Assembly (NCBI RefSeq): GCF_006438725.1
Contig: NZ_RCZD01000018.1
Span: 23,965-87,964 of the forward strand
DNA length: 64,000 bases
Reading direction: 5' to 3'
Source: Ewingella americana
Lineage (GTDB): Bacteria > Pseudomonadota > Gammaproteobacteria > Enterobacterales > Enterobacteriaceae
Of this stretch, positions 9,971 to 20,027 are shown piece by piece (the stretch's first letter is position 1; each line of letters starts with the position of its first letter). Made by a program: the position numbers and the translations under genes. Below the pieces are notes generated by a model. That model saw nothing but the letters and a program-made list of their open reading frames with translations, had not been told where the DNA came from and did not search any database.

Positions 9971-11491
9971 ATGTATAAAAGAGCCAAAACACCCCTATAT
10001 AAAGGTGCCAATTTGCCCGCTTCGTTACCTTTTGAACTCACCGGACTGACCCTTAAGCCGGGGCGAAAGCTCTCCATGCAGCTTTATGACGCGTTGCGTG
10101 AATTAATTATAGGGAACCCCAGAAGCAGCGGAGCGAAACTTCCGGCCAGCCGCGAGTTGGCGGAAATGCTGGATATCTCCCGCAACACGGTGGTTAACGT
10201 CTATGAACGTCTGTTCGCCGAAGGTTTTATCGAAACGCGGGTGGGGGATGGTACCTATGTCGCGCAACTGCATTCGCCACCCAAAGCCTTACCGTCAGGT
10301 GATGTGCTAGCCATTGAGCCGCAGATGCATATCGGATACCGCCTGCCCGCTGCGTCTCTCTTTAACCACCACCGCATTCACGAAGGCGCGCCGAAAGCCT
10401 TTCGCATCGGCATGCCGGCAATAGATCTTTTCCCTTTTGACGTATGGGGACGCCTGCAAACCCGCTTTTGGCGCAGTGAACCGGTGGCACATATGGGTTA
10501 TGGGCATCCGGCGGGGGAGCCGCAGCTGCGGGAACTGATTGCGCAATATTTGCGCCATGCGCGTGGTTTAAAATGCGATTCTTCGCAAATCGTCATCACG
10601 CTGGGCGCGCAACAGGCGATCATGATCTGTTCGGCATTATTGTTATGCCCCGAAGATGAAGCGGTGATTGAAAACCCCGGCTACTGGGCCGCCGCCGGCG
10701 CGTTCTCTTGTCTGGGGGTAAAAATGCACGGTATCGGTGTGGATGACGAAGGGTTGCTGACCGCGCAGTTACCGCAGATCCCTAAAGCCCGCATGGCCTA
10801 CGTCAGCCCCTCATGCCAGTACCCTACCGGCGCCACGCTCTCGATGGCACGCCGGATGGAATTATTACAGTGGGCCGAAGAGAAAAAAGCCTGGATCATC
10901 GAAGATGATTACGACGGCGAATACCGCTACAGCGGTACGCCACTGACTCCGCTGGCGGCGATTGATCAGAGTAACCGGGTGCTGTATATCGGCTCTTTTT
11001 CCAAGGTGATGTATCCGGGATTGCGATTAGGCTATCTGGTGGCGCCGAAGCAGCTGGTGGAGCAATTTTTGCTGGTGCGCACCATGGCCAGCCGCCAGCC
11101 ACCGATGAATGACCAGATGGCGATGGCACTGTTCCTCAGTGAAGGACATTTCCAACAGCACAGCCGCCGTATGCGCCGCGCCGCACTGGCACGGCGTGAT
11201 GCCCTGCTCGAAGCCTGGAATCTGCACCTCAGTCACATTGGTGACATGCCGCTGGTCTCCTCAGGTCTGCATGTCACGATTCGATTACCCACTCTCGAAA
11301 AAGAACAGAGTCTGATTGCGCTGGCGCTTTCTGCAGGAATCGAAATCACGCCACTTAGCGCATCCTGGTTACCCGGCAGTTCAGAGACGCAAAATGGCCG
11401 CTACGGGCTGGTGCTGGGTTTTGCCTGTGTAAAGGTCCCTGATATTGTTCTGGCGGTCGAAACCTTAAAACGCATCTGGCCGCAGCCGTAG
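9971..11491 (+). CDS. MocR-type (GntR/aminotransferase) transcriptional regulator
   Basis: A 506-residue regulator with an N-terminal winged helix of the GntR type (about residues 35-100, including LPASRELAEMLDISRNTVVNVYERL) joined to a fold-type I aminotransferase-like domain. The PLP lysine is K345 in GSFSKVMYPGLRLGY. MocR proteins such as PdxR and GabR usually control a divergent neighbour, here the amidohydrolase-exporter row only 92 bases away. The ATG has no strong Shine-Dalgarno. The effector is not predictable beyond a likely PLP-reactive amine or amino acid. Confidence 0.85.
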   Translation: MYKRAKTPLYKGANLPASLPFELTGLTLKPGRKLSMQLYDALRELIIGNPRSSGAKLPASRELAEMLDISRNTVVNVYERLFAEGFIETRVGDGTYVAQLHSPPKALPSGDVLAIEPQMHIGYRLPAASLFNHHRIHEGAPKAFRIGMPAIDLFPFDVWGRLQTRFWRSEPVAHMGYGHPAGEPQLRELIAQYLRHARGLKCDSSQIVITLGAQQAIMICSALLLCPEDEAVIENPGYWAAAGAFSCLGVKMHGIGVDDEGLLTAQLPQIPKARMAYVSPSCQYPTGATLSMARRMELLQWAEEKKAWIIEDDYDGEYRYSGTPLTPLAAIDQSNRVLYIGSFSKVMYPGLRLGYLVAPKQLVEQFLLVRTMASRQPPMNDQMAMALFLSEGHFQQHSRRMRRAALARRDALLEAWNLHLSHIGDMPLVSSGLHVTIRLPTLEKEQSLIALALSAGIEITPLSASWLPGSSETQNGRYGLVLGFACVKVPDIVLAVETLKRIWPQP

Positions 11492-11548
11492 CCCGGCAGA
11501 GCTTCATTAACCCCGCTGTTTACGCGGGCGCTGCTCAGATTGTGACCG

Positions 11549-11600
11549 TCGTCATAAAACTGTCATATTAAGTACATTTTACTGTCACCAAACTGTCCTA
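11549..11600 (+). promoter_or_regulatory. two Pho boxes of the pstS promoter
   Basis: Heptamers TCGTCAT (11549), CTGTCAT (11560), CTGTCAC (11582) and CTGTCCT (11593) are spaced 11, 22 and 11 bases apart. This is two complete PhoB boxes of direct repeats on the same DNA face, nearly identical to the E. coli pstS promoter. PhoB activation under phosphate limitation follows. Confidence 0.93.
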
Positions 11601-11687
11601 TTTTCCTCCTGTGCCAAACACTTTATCAATCTCGAACTGGGTCGAATACCTTTGCTCGAACAAATAAGAAACCACTAGGAGTGGAAC

Positions 11688-12728
11688 ATGAAATTGATGC
11701 GTAACACCGTCGCCGGTCTTGTAGCAGCGACTTTTTCCCTCACAGCAATGTCTGCTTTCGCTGCTAGTAATCTGACTGGCGCTGGCGGTACCTTCCCTGC
11801 ACCTGTATATGCCAAATGGGCTGACGCTTATCAAAAAGCCACCGGCAATCAGGTTAACTATCAGGGCATCGGTTCTTCCGGTGGCGTAAAACAAATCATT
11901 GCTAAAACCGTTGATTTCGGTGCGTCTGACGCCCCGATGAAAGAAGAAGATCTGAATAAAAACGGTCTTTTCCAGTTCCCTACCGTGATCGGTGGCGTCG
12001 TACTGGCGGTTAACCTCCCTGGTATCAAATCAGGTCAGCTGACGCTGGACGGTGCAACGCTGGGTGATATCTACCTCGGCAAAATCAAAAAATGGAACGA
12101 CGCGGCGATCACCAAGCTGAACCCAGGCGTGAAACTGCCAGATACCAACATCGCGGTTGTTCGCCGTGCTGATGGCTCCGGTACTTCTTTCGTCTTCACC
12201 AGCTACCTGGCTAAAGTCAGCGCTGAATGGAAAGATAAAATCGGTGCAGGCTCTACGGTCAACTGGCCAACCGGTCTTGGCGGCAAGGGTAACGACGGCG
12301 TAGCGGCATTTGTACAGCGTCTGCCTGGTTCAATCGGTTACGTTGAATACGCTTACGCGAAACAAAACAGCCTGGCCTACACCAAACTGGTTGATGCTGA
12401 CGGCAAATCGATCAGCCCGACGGAAGAGTCCTTCAGTGCAGCCGCTAAAGGCGCTGACTGGAGCAAAACCTTCGCTCAGGACCTGACTAATCAGAAAGGC
12501 GATAACGCCTGGCCAATCAGTTCCACCACCTTCATTCTGATTTACAAAAATCAGTCGAATGCAGAACACGGCGCTGAAGTGCTGAAGTTCTTCGACTGGG
12601 CTTATAAGAATGGCGGCAAACTGACCACCGATCTGGATTACGCCACTTTGCCAAAAGCTGTCGTTGAACAAGTTCGTGCCGCATGGAAGACCAATATTAA
12701 AGACAGCAGCGGTAAAGCCCTTTACTAA
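11688..12728 (+). CDS. pstS: phosphate ABC transporter periplasmic binding protein PstS
   Basis: PstS captures inorganic phosphate in the periplasm for the PstCAB importer. The 346 residues match E. coli PstS. A signal peptide ends at about SAFA-ASN (residue 25), and the mature protein opens [17 protein letters not shown], containing the first phosphate-binding loop. GSSGGVKQI and [16 protein letters not shown] supply further ligands. A TAGGAG Shine-Dalgarno precedes the ATG. First gene of pstSCAB-phoU, under the two Pho boxes upstream. Confidence 0.98.
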   Translation: MKLMRNTVAGLVAATFSLTAMSAFAASNLTGAGGTFPAPVYAKWADAYQKATGNQVNYQGIGSSGGVKQIIAKTVDFGASDAPMKEEDLNKNGLFQFPTVIGGVVLAVNLPGIKSGQLTLDGATLGDIYLGKIKKWNDAAITKLNPGVKLPDTNIAVVRRADGSGTSFVFTSYLAKVSAEWKDKIGAGSTVNWPTGLGGKGNDGVAAFVQRLPGSIGYVEYAYAKQNSLAYTKLVDADGKSISPTEESFSAAAKGADWSKTFAQDLTNQKGDNAWPISSTTFILIYKNQSNAEHGAEVLKFFDWAYKNGGKLTTDLDYATLPKAVVEQVRAAWKTNIKDSSGKALY

Positions 12729-12776
12729 CTGGTATCTAAACTCGCGGCTGAGTTAGAGTATGAGATGTTGTACCTC

Positions 12777-12802
12777 ATTCCCTCTCCATCAGGAGAGGGA
12801 AT
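12777..12802 (+). promoter_or_regulatory. pstS-pstC intergenic hairpin
   Basis: ATTCCCTCTC (12777-12786) pairs perfectly with GAGAGGGAAT (12793-12802). No T tract follows. A strong stem after the binding-protein gene is typical of ABC operons, where it protects or partly terminates the message so that PstS is made in excess. Confidence 0.7.
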
Positions 12803-12826
12803 TAAATCTGAAGAGAAGAGAGTGGT

Positions 12827-13783
12827 ATGGCTGAATACAAGCCGTCTATCAAAGCACCAAGTAAAAATGGGGACATCATTTTCGGCGCGCTGGTTAAGCT
12901 GGCAGCGCTGATTGTGCTATTGCTGCTGGGCGGTATTATCGTCTCGCTGTTTATTGCCTCGTTACCCAGCATTGAAAAATTTGGATTGTCCTTCCTGTGG
13001 AATAAAACCTGGGATGCCCCGAATGAGCAATTCGGTGCGCTGGTACCTATTTACGGTACCGTTGTGACCTCGATTATCGCCTTGCTGATCGCTGTACCTG
13101 TCAGCTTCGGTATCGCACTCTTCCTGACTGAACTGGCACCGAACTGGCTACGTCGCCCGTTGGGTATTGCTATTGAACTGCTGGCGGCTATTCCCAGTAT
13201 CGTTTACGGCATGTGGGGCCTGTTCGTCTTCGCTCCACTGTTTGCTACTTATTTCCAGACCCCGGTCGGCGACGTGCTGTCCGGTATCCCGATTGTCGGT
13301 GCGCTGTTTGCCGGTCCGGGGTTCGGTATTGGTATTTTGGCCGCAGGTGTGATCCTCGCCATCATGATCATCCCGTACATTGCCTCCGTCATGCGTGACG
13401 TGTTTGAGCAGACGCCGGTGATGATGAAAGAATCGGCTTACGGCATCGGTTGTACGACGTGGGAAGTGATCTGGCGCATCGTGCTGCCGTTCACCAAAAA
13501 CGGCGTGATTGGCGGCATTATGCTGGGCCTTGGCCGTGCTCTCGGTGAAACGATGGCGGTGACCTTTATCATCGGTAACACCTACCAGCTCGACAGCGCC
13601 TCACTGTATATGCCGGGCAACAGTATTACCTCGGCGCTGGCGAACGAATTCGCCGAAGCCGAAGCCGGTCTGCACACTGCGGCTCTGATGGAACTCGGTC
13701 TGATCCTGTTTGTTATCACTTTCATCGTACTGGCCTTGTCCAAAGTGATGATCCTGCGTCTTGCTAAGAAAGAGGGCCGCTAA
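12827..13783 (+). CDS. pstC: phosphate ABC transporter permease PstC
   Basis: One of the two inner-membrane permeases of the high-affinity phosphate importer. 318 residues, about six membrane segments, the first at about residues 20-45. The EAA-type loop that contacts PstB lies near residues 202-226 ([20 protein letters not shown]). It also has the [12 protein letters not shown] stretch conserved in PstC. The stop is immediately followed by the pstA start (TAAATG), indicating tight translational coupling. Confidence 0.97.
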   Translation: MAEYKPSIKAPSKNGDIIFGALVKLAALIVLLLLGGIIVSLFIASLPSIEKFGLSFLWNKTWDAPNEQFGALVPIYGTVVTSIIALLIAVPVSFGIALFLTELAPNWLRRPLGIAIELLAAIPSIVYGMWGLFVFAPLFATYFQTPVGDVLSGIPIVGALFAGPGFGIGILAAGVILAIMIIPYIASVMRDVFEQTPVMMKESAYGIGCTTWEVIWRIVLPFTKNGVIGGIMLGLGRALGETMAVTFIIGNTYQLDSASLYMPGNSITSALANEFAEAEAGLHTAALMELGLILFVITFIVLALSKVMILRLAKKEGR

Positions 13784-14671
13784 ATGACGACGATGGAAAT
13801 GCAAAGCAACGAAGCACTTTTACAGTCACGCCGCAAACGTCAGGCGTGGCGCCGTCAGAAGAACCGCCTCGCGCTGTTGCTGTCGATGGCGACCATGGCC
13901 TTTGGCCTGTTCTGGCTGGTATGGATCCTGTTTACCACGGTCGTCAAAGGTGTCGACGGCATGTCGATGGCACTGTTTACCGAAAACACACCGCCACCTA
14001 ATACCGCCGGCGGCGGGCTGGCTAACGCCATCGCGGGCAGTGGATTGCTGATTTTATGGGCAACGGTAATTGGTACGCCGCTCGGCGTTCTGGCCGGTGT
14101 TTATCTGGCGGAATATGGCCGTAAATCCTGGCTGGCCGAAGTGATTCGCTTCATCAACGACATTTTGCTTTCCGCGCCGTCGATTGTGGTGGGGTTGTTC
14201 GTCTACACCATTGTGGTGGCGAAAATGGGTCACTTCTCCGGCTGGGCGGGCGTTCTGGCGCTGGCGTTGTTACAAATTCCGATTGTTATCCGTACCACGG
14301 AAAACATGCTCAAACTGGTACCGGACAGCCTGCGTGAAGCGGCTTACGCGCTGGGTACACCGAAGTGGAAGATGATCTCGGCCATCACGCTGAAAGCCTC
14401 TGTCTCCGGCATCATGACCGGTATCTTGCTGGCGATTGCCCGTATTGCCGGGGAAACCGCACCGCTGCTGTTTACGTCGCTCTCCAACCAGTTCTGGAGC
14501 ACCGACATGATGCAGCCGATTGCCAACCTGCCGGTGACCATCTTCAAATTTGCCATGAGCCCGTTTGGTGAGTGGCAGCAGCTGGCCTGGGCGGGTGTAC
14601 TGCTGATCACTGTGTGCGTGCTGGTGCTGAACATTCTGGCGCGTGTGATTTTCGCCCAGAAGAAGCAATAA
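13784..14671 (+). CDS. pstA: phosphate ABC transporter permease PstA
   Basis: Partner permease of PstC. 295 residues with a basic N-terminal tail ([17 protein letters not shown]) followed by about six membrane helices. The ABC-contact loop is near residues 185-205 ([21 protein letters not shown]), and the [15 protein letters not shown] segment is characteristic. It starts directly after the pstC stop. A second ATG four codons in is possible but the first is kept because of the coupling. Confidence 0.97.
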   Translation: MTTMEMQSNEALLQSRRKRQAWRRQKNRLALLLSMATMAFGLFWLVWILFTTVVKGVDGMSMALFTENTPPPNTAGGGLANAIAGSGLLILWATVIGTPLGVLAGVYLAEYGRKSWLAEVIRFINDILLSAPSIVVGLFVYTIVVAKMGHFSGWAGVLALALLQIPIVIRTTENMLKLVPDSLREAAYALGTPKWKMISAITLKASVSGIMTGILLAIARIAGETAPLLFTSLSNQFWSTDMMQPIANLPVTIFKFAMSPFGEWQQLAWAGVLLITVCVLVLNILARVIFAQKKQ

Positions 14672-14768
14672 GCGAATTCATTATTGAGGGCTGGCGATCC
14701 CGGCTGCCCTCACTGTTTACCCGGCGTCGCCACGCGGCGCGCGAAAGATAAAAGAGAGATGTCTGAGA

Positions 14769-15536
14769 ATGACTGATGCATCCAACAGCAAAATCCAGGT
14801 TCGCGACCTGAACTTTTATTACGGCAAATTCCACGCGCTGAAAAATATTTCCCTGGATATCGCCAAAAACGAAGTCACGGCTTTCATCGGCCCATCGGGC
14901 TGCGGTAAATCGACGTTGCTGCGTACGTTGAACAAAATGTATCAGCTGTACCCCGATCAGCGAGCAGAAGGCGAAATCCTGCTCGATGGCGAAAATATTC
15001 TGGTCGATAAACAGGACATCGCGCTGTTGCGTGCCAAAGTCGGCATGGTCTTCCAGAAGCCGACACCGTTCCCGATGTCGATTTACGACAACATCGCCTT
15101 CGGCGTCCGTCTGTTTGAAAAGTTGTCGCGTACCGATATGGATGAGCGTGTGCAGTGGGCGCTGACCAAGGCGGCGCTGTGGAACGAGTCGAAAGATAAA
15201 CTGCACCAGAGCGGCTACAGCCTGTCTGGTGGCCAACAACAGCGTCTGTGCATCGCGCGCGGTATTGCCATCCGCCCTGACGTACTGCTGCTCGATGAGC
15301 CATGTTCGGCACTGGACCCTATCTCCACCGGTCGTATTGAAGAGCTGATCACTGAGCTAAAGTCTGACTACACCGTGGTTATCGTCACGCACAATATGCA
15401 GCAGGCGGCGCGCTGTTCTGACCGTACGGCGTTTATGTATTTGGGCGAATTGATCGAATACAGCGATACCGACTCCCTCTTTACTTCTCCTGCGCGTAAG
15501 CAGACGGAAGACTACATTACTGGCCGCTACGGTTGA
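14769..15536 (+). CDS. pstB: phosphate ABC transporter ATP-binding protein PstB
   Basis: Cytoplasmic ATPase driving phosphate import. 255 residues. Walker A is GPSGCGKST at residues 41-49, the ABC signature is LSGGQQQR, and Walker B is [13 protein letters not shown]. The Q-loop region [16 protein letters not shown] is typical of PstB. It follows pstA after 97 bases that hold a short 6-bp stem, and precedes phoU by 10 bases. Confidence 0.98.
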   Translation: MTDASNSKIQVRDLNFYYGKFHALKNISLDIAKNEVTAFIGPSGCGKSTLLRTLNKMYQLYPDQRAEGEILLDGENILVDKQDIALLRAKVGMVFQKPTPFPMSIYDNIAFGVRLFEKLSRTDMDERVQWALTKAALWNESKDKLHQSGYSLSGGQQQRLCIARGIAIRPDVLLLDEPCSALDPISTGRIEELITELKSDYTVVIVTHNMQQAARCSDRTAFMYLGELIEYSDTDSLFTSPARKQTEDYITGRYG

Positions 15537-15546
15537 GGTAAGAAAA

Positions 15547-16278
15547 ATGGATAACCTGAACTTAAACAAACATATTTCCGGCCAGTTCAATGCAGAGCTT
15601 GAGCACATCCGTACCCAGGTACTGGCGATGGGCGGGCTGGTGGAACAACAACTGACCGACGCCATTACCGCGATGCACAATCAGGATGGCGAACTGGCGC
15701 AGCAGGTCATCAAAGGCGATGACAAAGTGAATATGATGGAAGTGGCGATTGATGAAGCCTGCGTGCGCATTATTGCTAAACGCCAGCCGACCGCCAGTGA
15801 CTTACGTTTAGTCATGGCGATCATCAAAACCATTTCCGAGCTGGAACGTATCGGCGACGTGGCAGATAAAATCTGCCGCACGGCGCTGGAGAAATTCTCG
15901 CATTTGCATCAGCCGTTGCTGGTCAGCCTGGAGTCTCTGGGTCGCCACACCGTGCAGATGCTGCATGATGTGCTCGATGCCTTTGCCCGTATGGATCTCG
16001 ACGAAGCGGTGCGTATTTACCGTGAAGACAAGAAAGTGGATCAGGAATATGAAGGCATTGTGCGCCAGCTGATGACCTACATGATGGAAGATCCACGTAC
16101 CATTCCCAGTGTGCTGACCGCGCTGTTCTGCGCCCGCTCTATTGAGCGCATCGGTGACCGTTGTCAGAACATCTGTGAATTCATCTTCTACTTCGTCAAA
16201 GGTCAGGATTTCCGTCACGTAGGCGGTGATGCGTTGGACAAATTACTGACTGAAAATAAAACAGACAAAAAAGAGTAA
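15547..16278 (+). CDS. phoU: phosphate signalling protein PhoU
   Basis: PhoU couples Pst transporter activity to the PhoR/PhoB two-component system, repressing the Pho regulon when phosphate is plentiful. The 243 residues form two three-helix bundles, each with a metal-binding E/DxxxD-type motif, visible as [14 protein letters not shown] and [15 protein letters not shown]. Last gene of the operon, followed by a very strong hairpin. Confidence 0.97.
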   Translation: MDNLNLNKHISGQFNAELEHIRTQVLAMGGLVEQQLTDAITAMHNQDGELAQQVIKGDDKVNMMEVAIDEACVRIIAKRQPTASDLRLVMAIIKTISELERIGDVADKICRTALEKFSHLHQPLLVSLESLGRHTVQMLHDVLDAFARMDLDEAVRIYREDKKVDQEYEGIVRQLMTYMMEDPRTIPSVLTALFCARSIERIGDRCQNICEFIFYFVKGQDFRHVGGDALDKLLTENKTDKKE

Positions 16279-16290
16279 ATTGTTGTCTGC

Positions 16291-16336
16291 GCTAAAAACA
16301 GCAAAGGCCTCGTATGAGGCCTTTGCTGTTTTTAGC
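16291..16336. terminator. bidirectional terminator between phoU and yieH
   Basis: Two 21-base arms (16291-16311 and 16316-16336) are perfect reverse complements around a GTAT loop, with A-rich and T-rich ends on both strands. It can end phoU transcription rightward and yieH transcription leftward. Confidence 0.9.
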
Positions 16337-16397
16337 GACCGGGCCCCAGAAAGTCACCATTGCGGTACTCAGTTACCCTCTGTGCAGCACGGCATCC

Positions 16398-17063
16398 TTA
16401 ACGGGTGATGTGATAACCCATGTCACGCCACAACGCGGGCAGTTCGTGCATGTGGTAAAAAACAGTGACTAATGGATGGTCGATCGGCGGATTGTGCGGA
16501 TCGGCGCAGTAGTAAAATACCGGGATCCCGGCGGCAATGCCCGCCTGGGCGCCAGCCACGGAATCCTCCACCAGAATGCAGCGGTCGATATCTATCTGCA
16601 TCACTTCCGCCGCTTTGTACAGTACCGCCGGGTCCGGTTTCCAGCGTTGCAAATCATAGCCGCTGAACAGGTTATCGCCCATAAACGGCAACAGACCGGT
16701 TTTTCCCAGTGACATCTGCATTTTGCTCACCGGGCCATTGGACACCACGCACATCGGTACCGTGATTTGCTCGAGCACTTCACGCGCGCCTTCAATCGGT
16801 TGTAGTTTGCTGTCGAACAGTCGGGCAACGTGCTGGCGGAACACCACTTCCATCTCCTCTTTCGGTACGTCCAGCCCCTGCTCTTTATTGATGATGGCGA
16901 TGATCTCGTAAAGTTTTACCCCTTTGTAGGTTTTGTACATCTCATCAAAAGAGACCCTAACGCCGAAATGCGCGAACATTTCCACGTAGGCTTCACAACA
17001 GAGCAGTTCGCTGTCGACCAGCGTACCGTCACAGTCAAAAAGCACACATTTAATCGGGGACAT
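16398..17063 (-). CDS. yieH: 6-phosphogluconate phosphatase (HAD superfamily) YieH
   Basis: A 221-residue HAD hydrolase close to E. coli YieH, which dephosphorylates 6-phosphogluconate. Motif I is FDCDGTLVDS with nucleophile D10. Motif II is VVSNGP, motif III the lysine in RWKPDP, and motif IV VEDSVAGAQAG. The segments KGVKLYEII, LFSGYDLQRWKPDPA and FYYCADPHNPPIDHP are nearly the same as in E. coli. Single gene convergent with phoU. The function is taken from the family. Confidence 0.92.
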   Translation of the reverse strand: MSPIKCVLFDCDGTLVDSELLCCEAYVEMFAHFGVRVSFDEMYKTYKGVKLYEIIAIINKEQGLDVPKEEMEVVFRQHVARLFDSKLQPIEGAREVLEQITVPMCVVSNGPVSKMQMSLGKTGLLPFMGDNLFSGYDLQRWKPDPAVLYKAAEVMQIDIDRCILVEDSVAGAQAGIAAGIPVFYYCADPHNPPIDHPLVTVFYHMHELPALWRDMGYHITR

Positions 17064-17224
17064 CGTTCTTCCTTAGACATTTCGCATTATTGGCTCAACT
17101 CTAACCCGAACAGAGTGAAATGTGCCGTTAAATGCCAGAAAAAAGAGTGTGAGCTGCATCAAAAATGGCACTTTTTGGGTTAGGATAGCCTTCGACCGCC
17201 ATTCCCCCTTTTTCGGAACTCATA

Positions 17225-18562
17225 ATGAGCAAACCACAAAGCAATGTCTCCAGCGGACAGGGCCTGTTCGAACGTCTGTTTAAACTGACGCAACACGGCA
17301 CTTCCGTTCGTACTGAAACTATCGCCGGGCTGACCACGTTCCTGACCATGGTCTATATCGTGTTCGTGAACCCGCAGATCCTCGGTGTGGCAGGCATGGA
17401 TAAGCAAGCCGTCTTCGTGACCACCTGTCTGATTGCCGCCTTCGGCAGTATCCTGATGGGCCTGATTGCTAACCTGCCAGTGGCTTTGGCCCCTGCGATG
17501 GGCCTGAATGCGTTCTTCGCCTTTGTGGTGGTTGGCGCGATGGGTATTTCATGGCAAATCGGTATGGGTGCTATCTTCTGGGGCGCAATCGGTTTCCTCT
17601 TGCTGACCATTTTCCGTATCCGCTACTGGATGATAGCCAACATTCCGGCCAGTTTGCGCATCGGTATCACTGCCGGTATCGGGTTATTCATCGGAATGAT
17701 GGGGCTGAAAAACGCGGGTATTATTGTGCCGAACGCGGACACGATCGTGACTATCGGCAACCTGACGTCGCATAATGTGCTGCTCGGCGCGCTGGGCTTT
17801 TTCATCATTGCGGTTCTGGCGTCGCGCAACATTCATGCTGCCGTGCTGGTGTCTATCGTGGTGACCACGGTGATTGGTCTGGCAATTGGTGATGTCCACT
17901 ATGTGGGAATCTTCTCGATGCCGCCAAGCGTGATGTCGGTGGTCGGTCAGGTTGATATAAAAGGGGCGCTGAATATTGGTCTGGCGGGGGTGATTTTCTC
18001 CTTCATGCTGGTCAACCTGTTTGACTCCTCCGGTACGCTCATCGGTGTGACCGACAAAGCCGGGTTGACTGACGCCAACGGCAAATTCCCGCAGATGAAA
18101 CAGGCGCTGTACGTTGACAGTATCGCCTCAGTGGCTGGTGCGTTTGTCGGGACTTCCTCGGTTACTGCGTATATCGAAAGTTCGTCCGGTGTTTCCGTCG
18201 GTGGCCGTACCGGCCTTACCGCTGTCGTGACCGGTATTCTGTTCCTGCTGGTGATCTTCATCTCTCCGCTGGCCGGTATGGTGCCTGCTTACGCCGCTGC
18301 TGGCGCGCTGATTTACGTCGGTGTATTGATGACCTCAAGCCTGGCCCGCGTCACCTGGGATGACCTGACCGAAGCCGTACCGGCGTTTGTCACTGCGGTG
18401 ATGATGCCATTCAGCTTCTCGATCACCGAAGGTATCGCACTCGGCTTTATCTCCTACGTGGTGATGAAACTCGGTACTGGCCGCTGGAGAGAAATCAGCC
18501 CGTGTGTGGTGGTGGTTGCGCTGCTGTTCGTGCTGAAAATTGTGTTTGTTGACAGCCACTAA
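17225..18562 (+). CDS. adeP: adenine permease AdeP (AzgA/NCS2 family)
   Basis: A 445-residue inner-membrane purine transporter with about 12-14 hydrophobic segments. The N-terminus MSKPQSNVSSGQGLFERLFKL and the motifs MGLNAFFAF, TAGIGLFIGMMGLKNAG and VGTSSVTAYIESSSGV are typical of E. coli YieG (AdeP). It sits between yieH and chrR as in E. coli and is terminated by the hairpin downstream. Preference for adenine is family knowledge, not visible here. Confidence 0.9.
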   Translation: MSKPQSNVSSGQGLFERLFKLTQHGTSVRTETIAGLTTFLTMVYIVFVNPQILGVAGMDKQAVFVTTCLIAAFGSILMGLIANLPVALAPAMGLNAFFAFVVVGAMGISWQIGMGAIFWGAIGFLLLTIFRIRYWMIANIPASLRIGITAGIGLFIGMMGLKNAGIIVPNADTIVTIGNLTSHNVLLGALGFFIIAVLASRNIHAAVLVSIVVTTVIGLAIGDVHYVGIFSMPPSVMSVVGQVDIKGALNIGLAGVIFSFMLVNLFDSSGTLIGVTDKAGLTDANGKFPQMKQALYVDSIASVAGAFVGTSSVTAYIESSSGVSVGGRTGLTAVVTGILFLLVIFISPLAGMVPAYAAAGALIYVGVLMTSSLARVTWDDLTEAVPAFVTAVMMPFSFSITEGIALGFISYVVMKLGTGRWREISPCVVVVALLFVLKIVFVDSH

Positions 18563-18580
18563 GCCTTCGACTGACACCAT

Positions 18581-18616
18581 AAAAAAAGCCCGCTAAAACA
18601 TCAGCGGGCTTTTTTG
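18581..18616. terminator. bidirectional terminator between adeP and chrR
   Basis: AGCCCGCT (18587-18594) pairs with AGCGGGCT (18603-18610), flanked by A7 and T6 tracts, so it works for both convergent genes. Confidence 0.9.
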
Positions 18617-18632
18617 TGTCTGCGCGGTGGCG

Positions 18633-19205
18633 TTATTTCAGCGCTACCCGGCGGGTGTGATCAGCGAACGCGGTCAGTTGGCCAGTCAGGAAATCGAGCG
18701 TGCCTTGTTCCACCACTTCACCAATCTGCTCATCCACTTTGCTCTGAATCACGCCCCCCATAAATTCAGGACGGTTCATCACCATTGCGTCGAGGAACAC
18801 CAGGATCTGGCGCAGGTGATACTGGCAGCGTGCGCCGCCAATCGGCCCCATAGAACTGGTCTGGATCAACACTGGCTTACTGGCCAGCGGCTGATTGGGC
18901 AGACGCGATAACCAGTCGATGGCATTTTTCAGGCCGCCGGGCACCGAATAGTTATATTCCGGGGTCACGATGATCACGCCGTCGGCCTGACGGATCTGTT
19001 CCGCGATGGCCTCAATATCAGCTGGGAAGCCTTCTCCCTGTTGAATATCTGCATCGTACAACGGCAGGCTGCCTATCGATGGCAAAGCCTCAATCGTAAC
19101 ACCGGCCGGGGCCAGTTTTGGCAAAGTGCGGGCGATCATGGCGTTGTAAGAGCCCTTACGCAGGCTACCTAACAGTGTGACAAACTTCAGTGGTTGCGTT
19201 GACAT
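18633..19205 (-). CDS. chrR: NAD(P)H-dependent FMN reductase, chromate/quinone reductase ChrR (YieF)
   Basis: A 190-residue flavodoxin-fold reductase. The FMN phosphate loop GSLRKGSYN lies at residues 13-21 and the isoalloxazine-contact motif TPEYNYSVPGGLKNAIDW at about 80-98, both hallmarks of YieF/ChrR, which reduces quinones and chromate. Cytoplasmic. Starts MSTQPLKFVTLLGS with a usable Shine-Dalgarno (CAGGAG). Single gene convergent with adeP, as in E. coli. Confidence 0.93.
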   Translation of the reverse strand: MSTQPLKFVTLLGSLRKGSYNAMIARTLPKLAPAGVTIEALPSIGSLPLYDADIQQGEGFPADIEAIAEQIRQADGVIIVTPEYNYSVPGGLKNAIDWLSRLPNQPLASKPVLIQTSSMGPIGGARCQYHLRQILVFLDAMVMNRPEFMGGVIQSKVDEQIGEVVEQGTLDFLTGQLTAFADHTRRVALK

Positions 19206-19301
19206 TGACTACTCCTGTTATGGACGGCTTCTGAAATGGCGATCAGCCTAAATCTAGACCAGATTGATTGTGCCGGACAGGGCGTGGCCCGGCGAGCAGA
19301 A

Positions 19302-20027
19302 TTATTTTGCCGGAGGCAGGCTGGTGAACTTCATAAAATGCAGCGAGTCGGACTGCTGCTGTGGTGACAGCGTTTGCGTGCGGGTGAAACCGTTGTCTGG
19401 GTCATAGCGCCAGCACAATAGCCGGGCGATAGACGGAGAGTGGGCACAAGCCCAGGTCAGGGAGCCGTCAATGTCACTCATCACCTGCGCTTCGGGCGTC
19501 ATGACCGAACGGAGGCGGCCCGATGCCGGGTTCAGACTCAGGCTCTTTTCGCCATATTCACTCAGACCTGACAGTTTCAGCATACTTTGACGAATACACC
19601 AGAGCTGAAGTGCAGACTCCACCGGATCGCTTTGCAGGTTTATCCATGTCTGTTCAACAGCGGACAGCGACGCCTGCTGTTGCTGATTGATCAGCGCGCT
19701 TCGGGCATGAATGATCTCCAGATCCAGCCCGACCTTACCTTCGCTGCTGAGCATCACGCCAGCCGTGCTGCCTGCAAAGGCCAGACTGAAGTCAGGCAGA
19801 TTGGGCGATTCGAAGCTTGGCCGCCCGCTGGGCAAAATGATGATAGAGGGCAACTCGGTGATGCCGTACAGATAAAACATCATTTCTGCCAGCAGAACAC
19901 GGCCGGTCAGGAAACGCTTACGCTGTTTTTCGGAAAGAGTTCTTGCGGATAAAATTACGTTGGTGGGAAGGCGGTGAGTATCCGGCTCTGGATCCGCTGC
20001 TACCCATTTAGCAAAATGGCACGCCAT
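19302..20027 (-). CDS. 4'-phosphopantetheinyl transferase-like protein, degenerate active site
   Basis: The 241 residues recall the AcpT/Sfp family, which attaches phosphopantetheine to carrier proteins: FSLAFAGS (80-87), then GLDLE (100-104, family GxDxE) and, 38 residues on, WCIRQSMLK (143-151, family WxxKExxxK). The Lys and the metal-binding Glu of the last motif are replaced by Arg146 and Gln147, and the usual SxSH histidine is absent. The fold is probable but activity is doubtful. No biosynthetic genes lie nearby. It is upstream of chrR with 96 bases between. Confidence 0.6.
   Translation of the reverse strand: MACHFAKWVAADPEPDTHRLPTNVILSARTLSEKQRKRFLTGRVLLAEMMFYLYGITELPSIIILPSGRPSFESPNLPDFSLAFAGSTAGVMLSSEGKVGLDLEIIHARSALINQQQQASLSAVEQTWINLQSDPVESALQLWCIRQSMLKLSGLSEYGEKSLSLNPASGRLRSVMTPEAQVMSDIDGSLTWACAHSPSIARLLCWRYDPDNGFTRTQTLSPQQQSDSLHFMKFTSLPPAK

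Noticed and set aside
9879..9992. Longer amidohydrolase start
   Set aside because: Crosses the divergent promoter and overlaps the MocR start; the good ribosome binding site belongs to ATG 9878.
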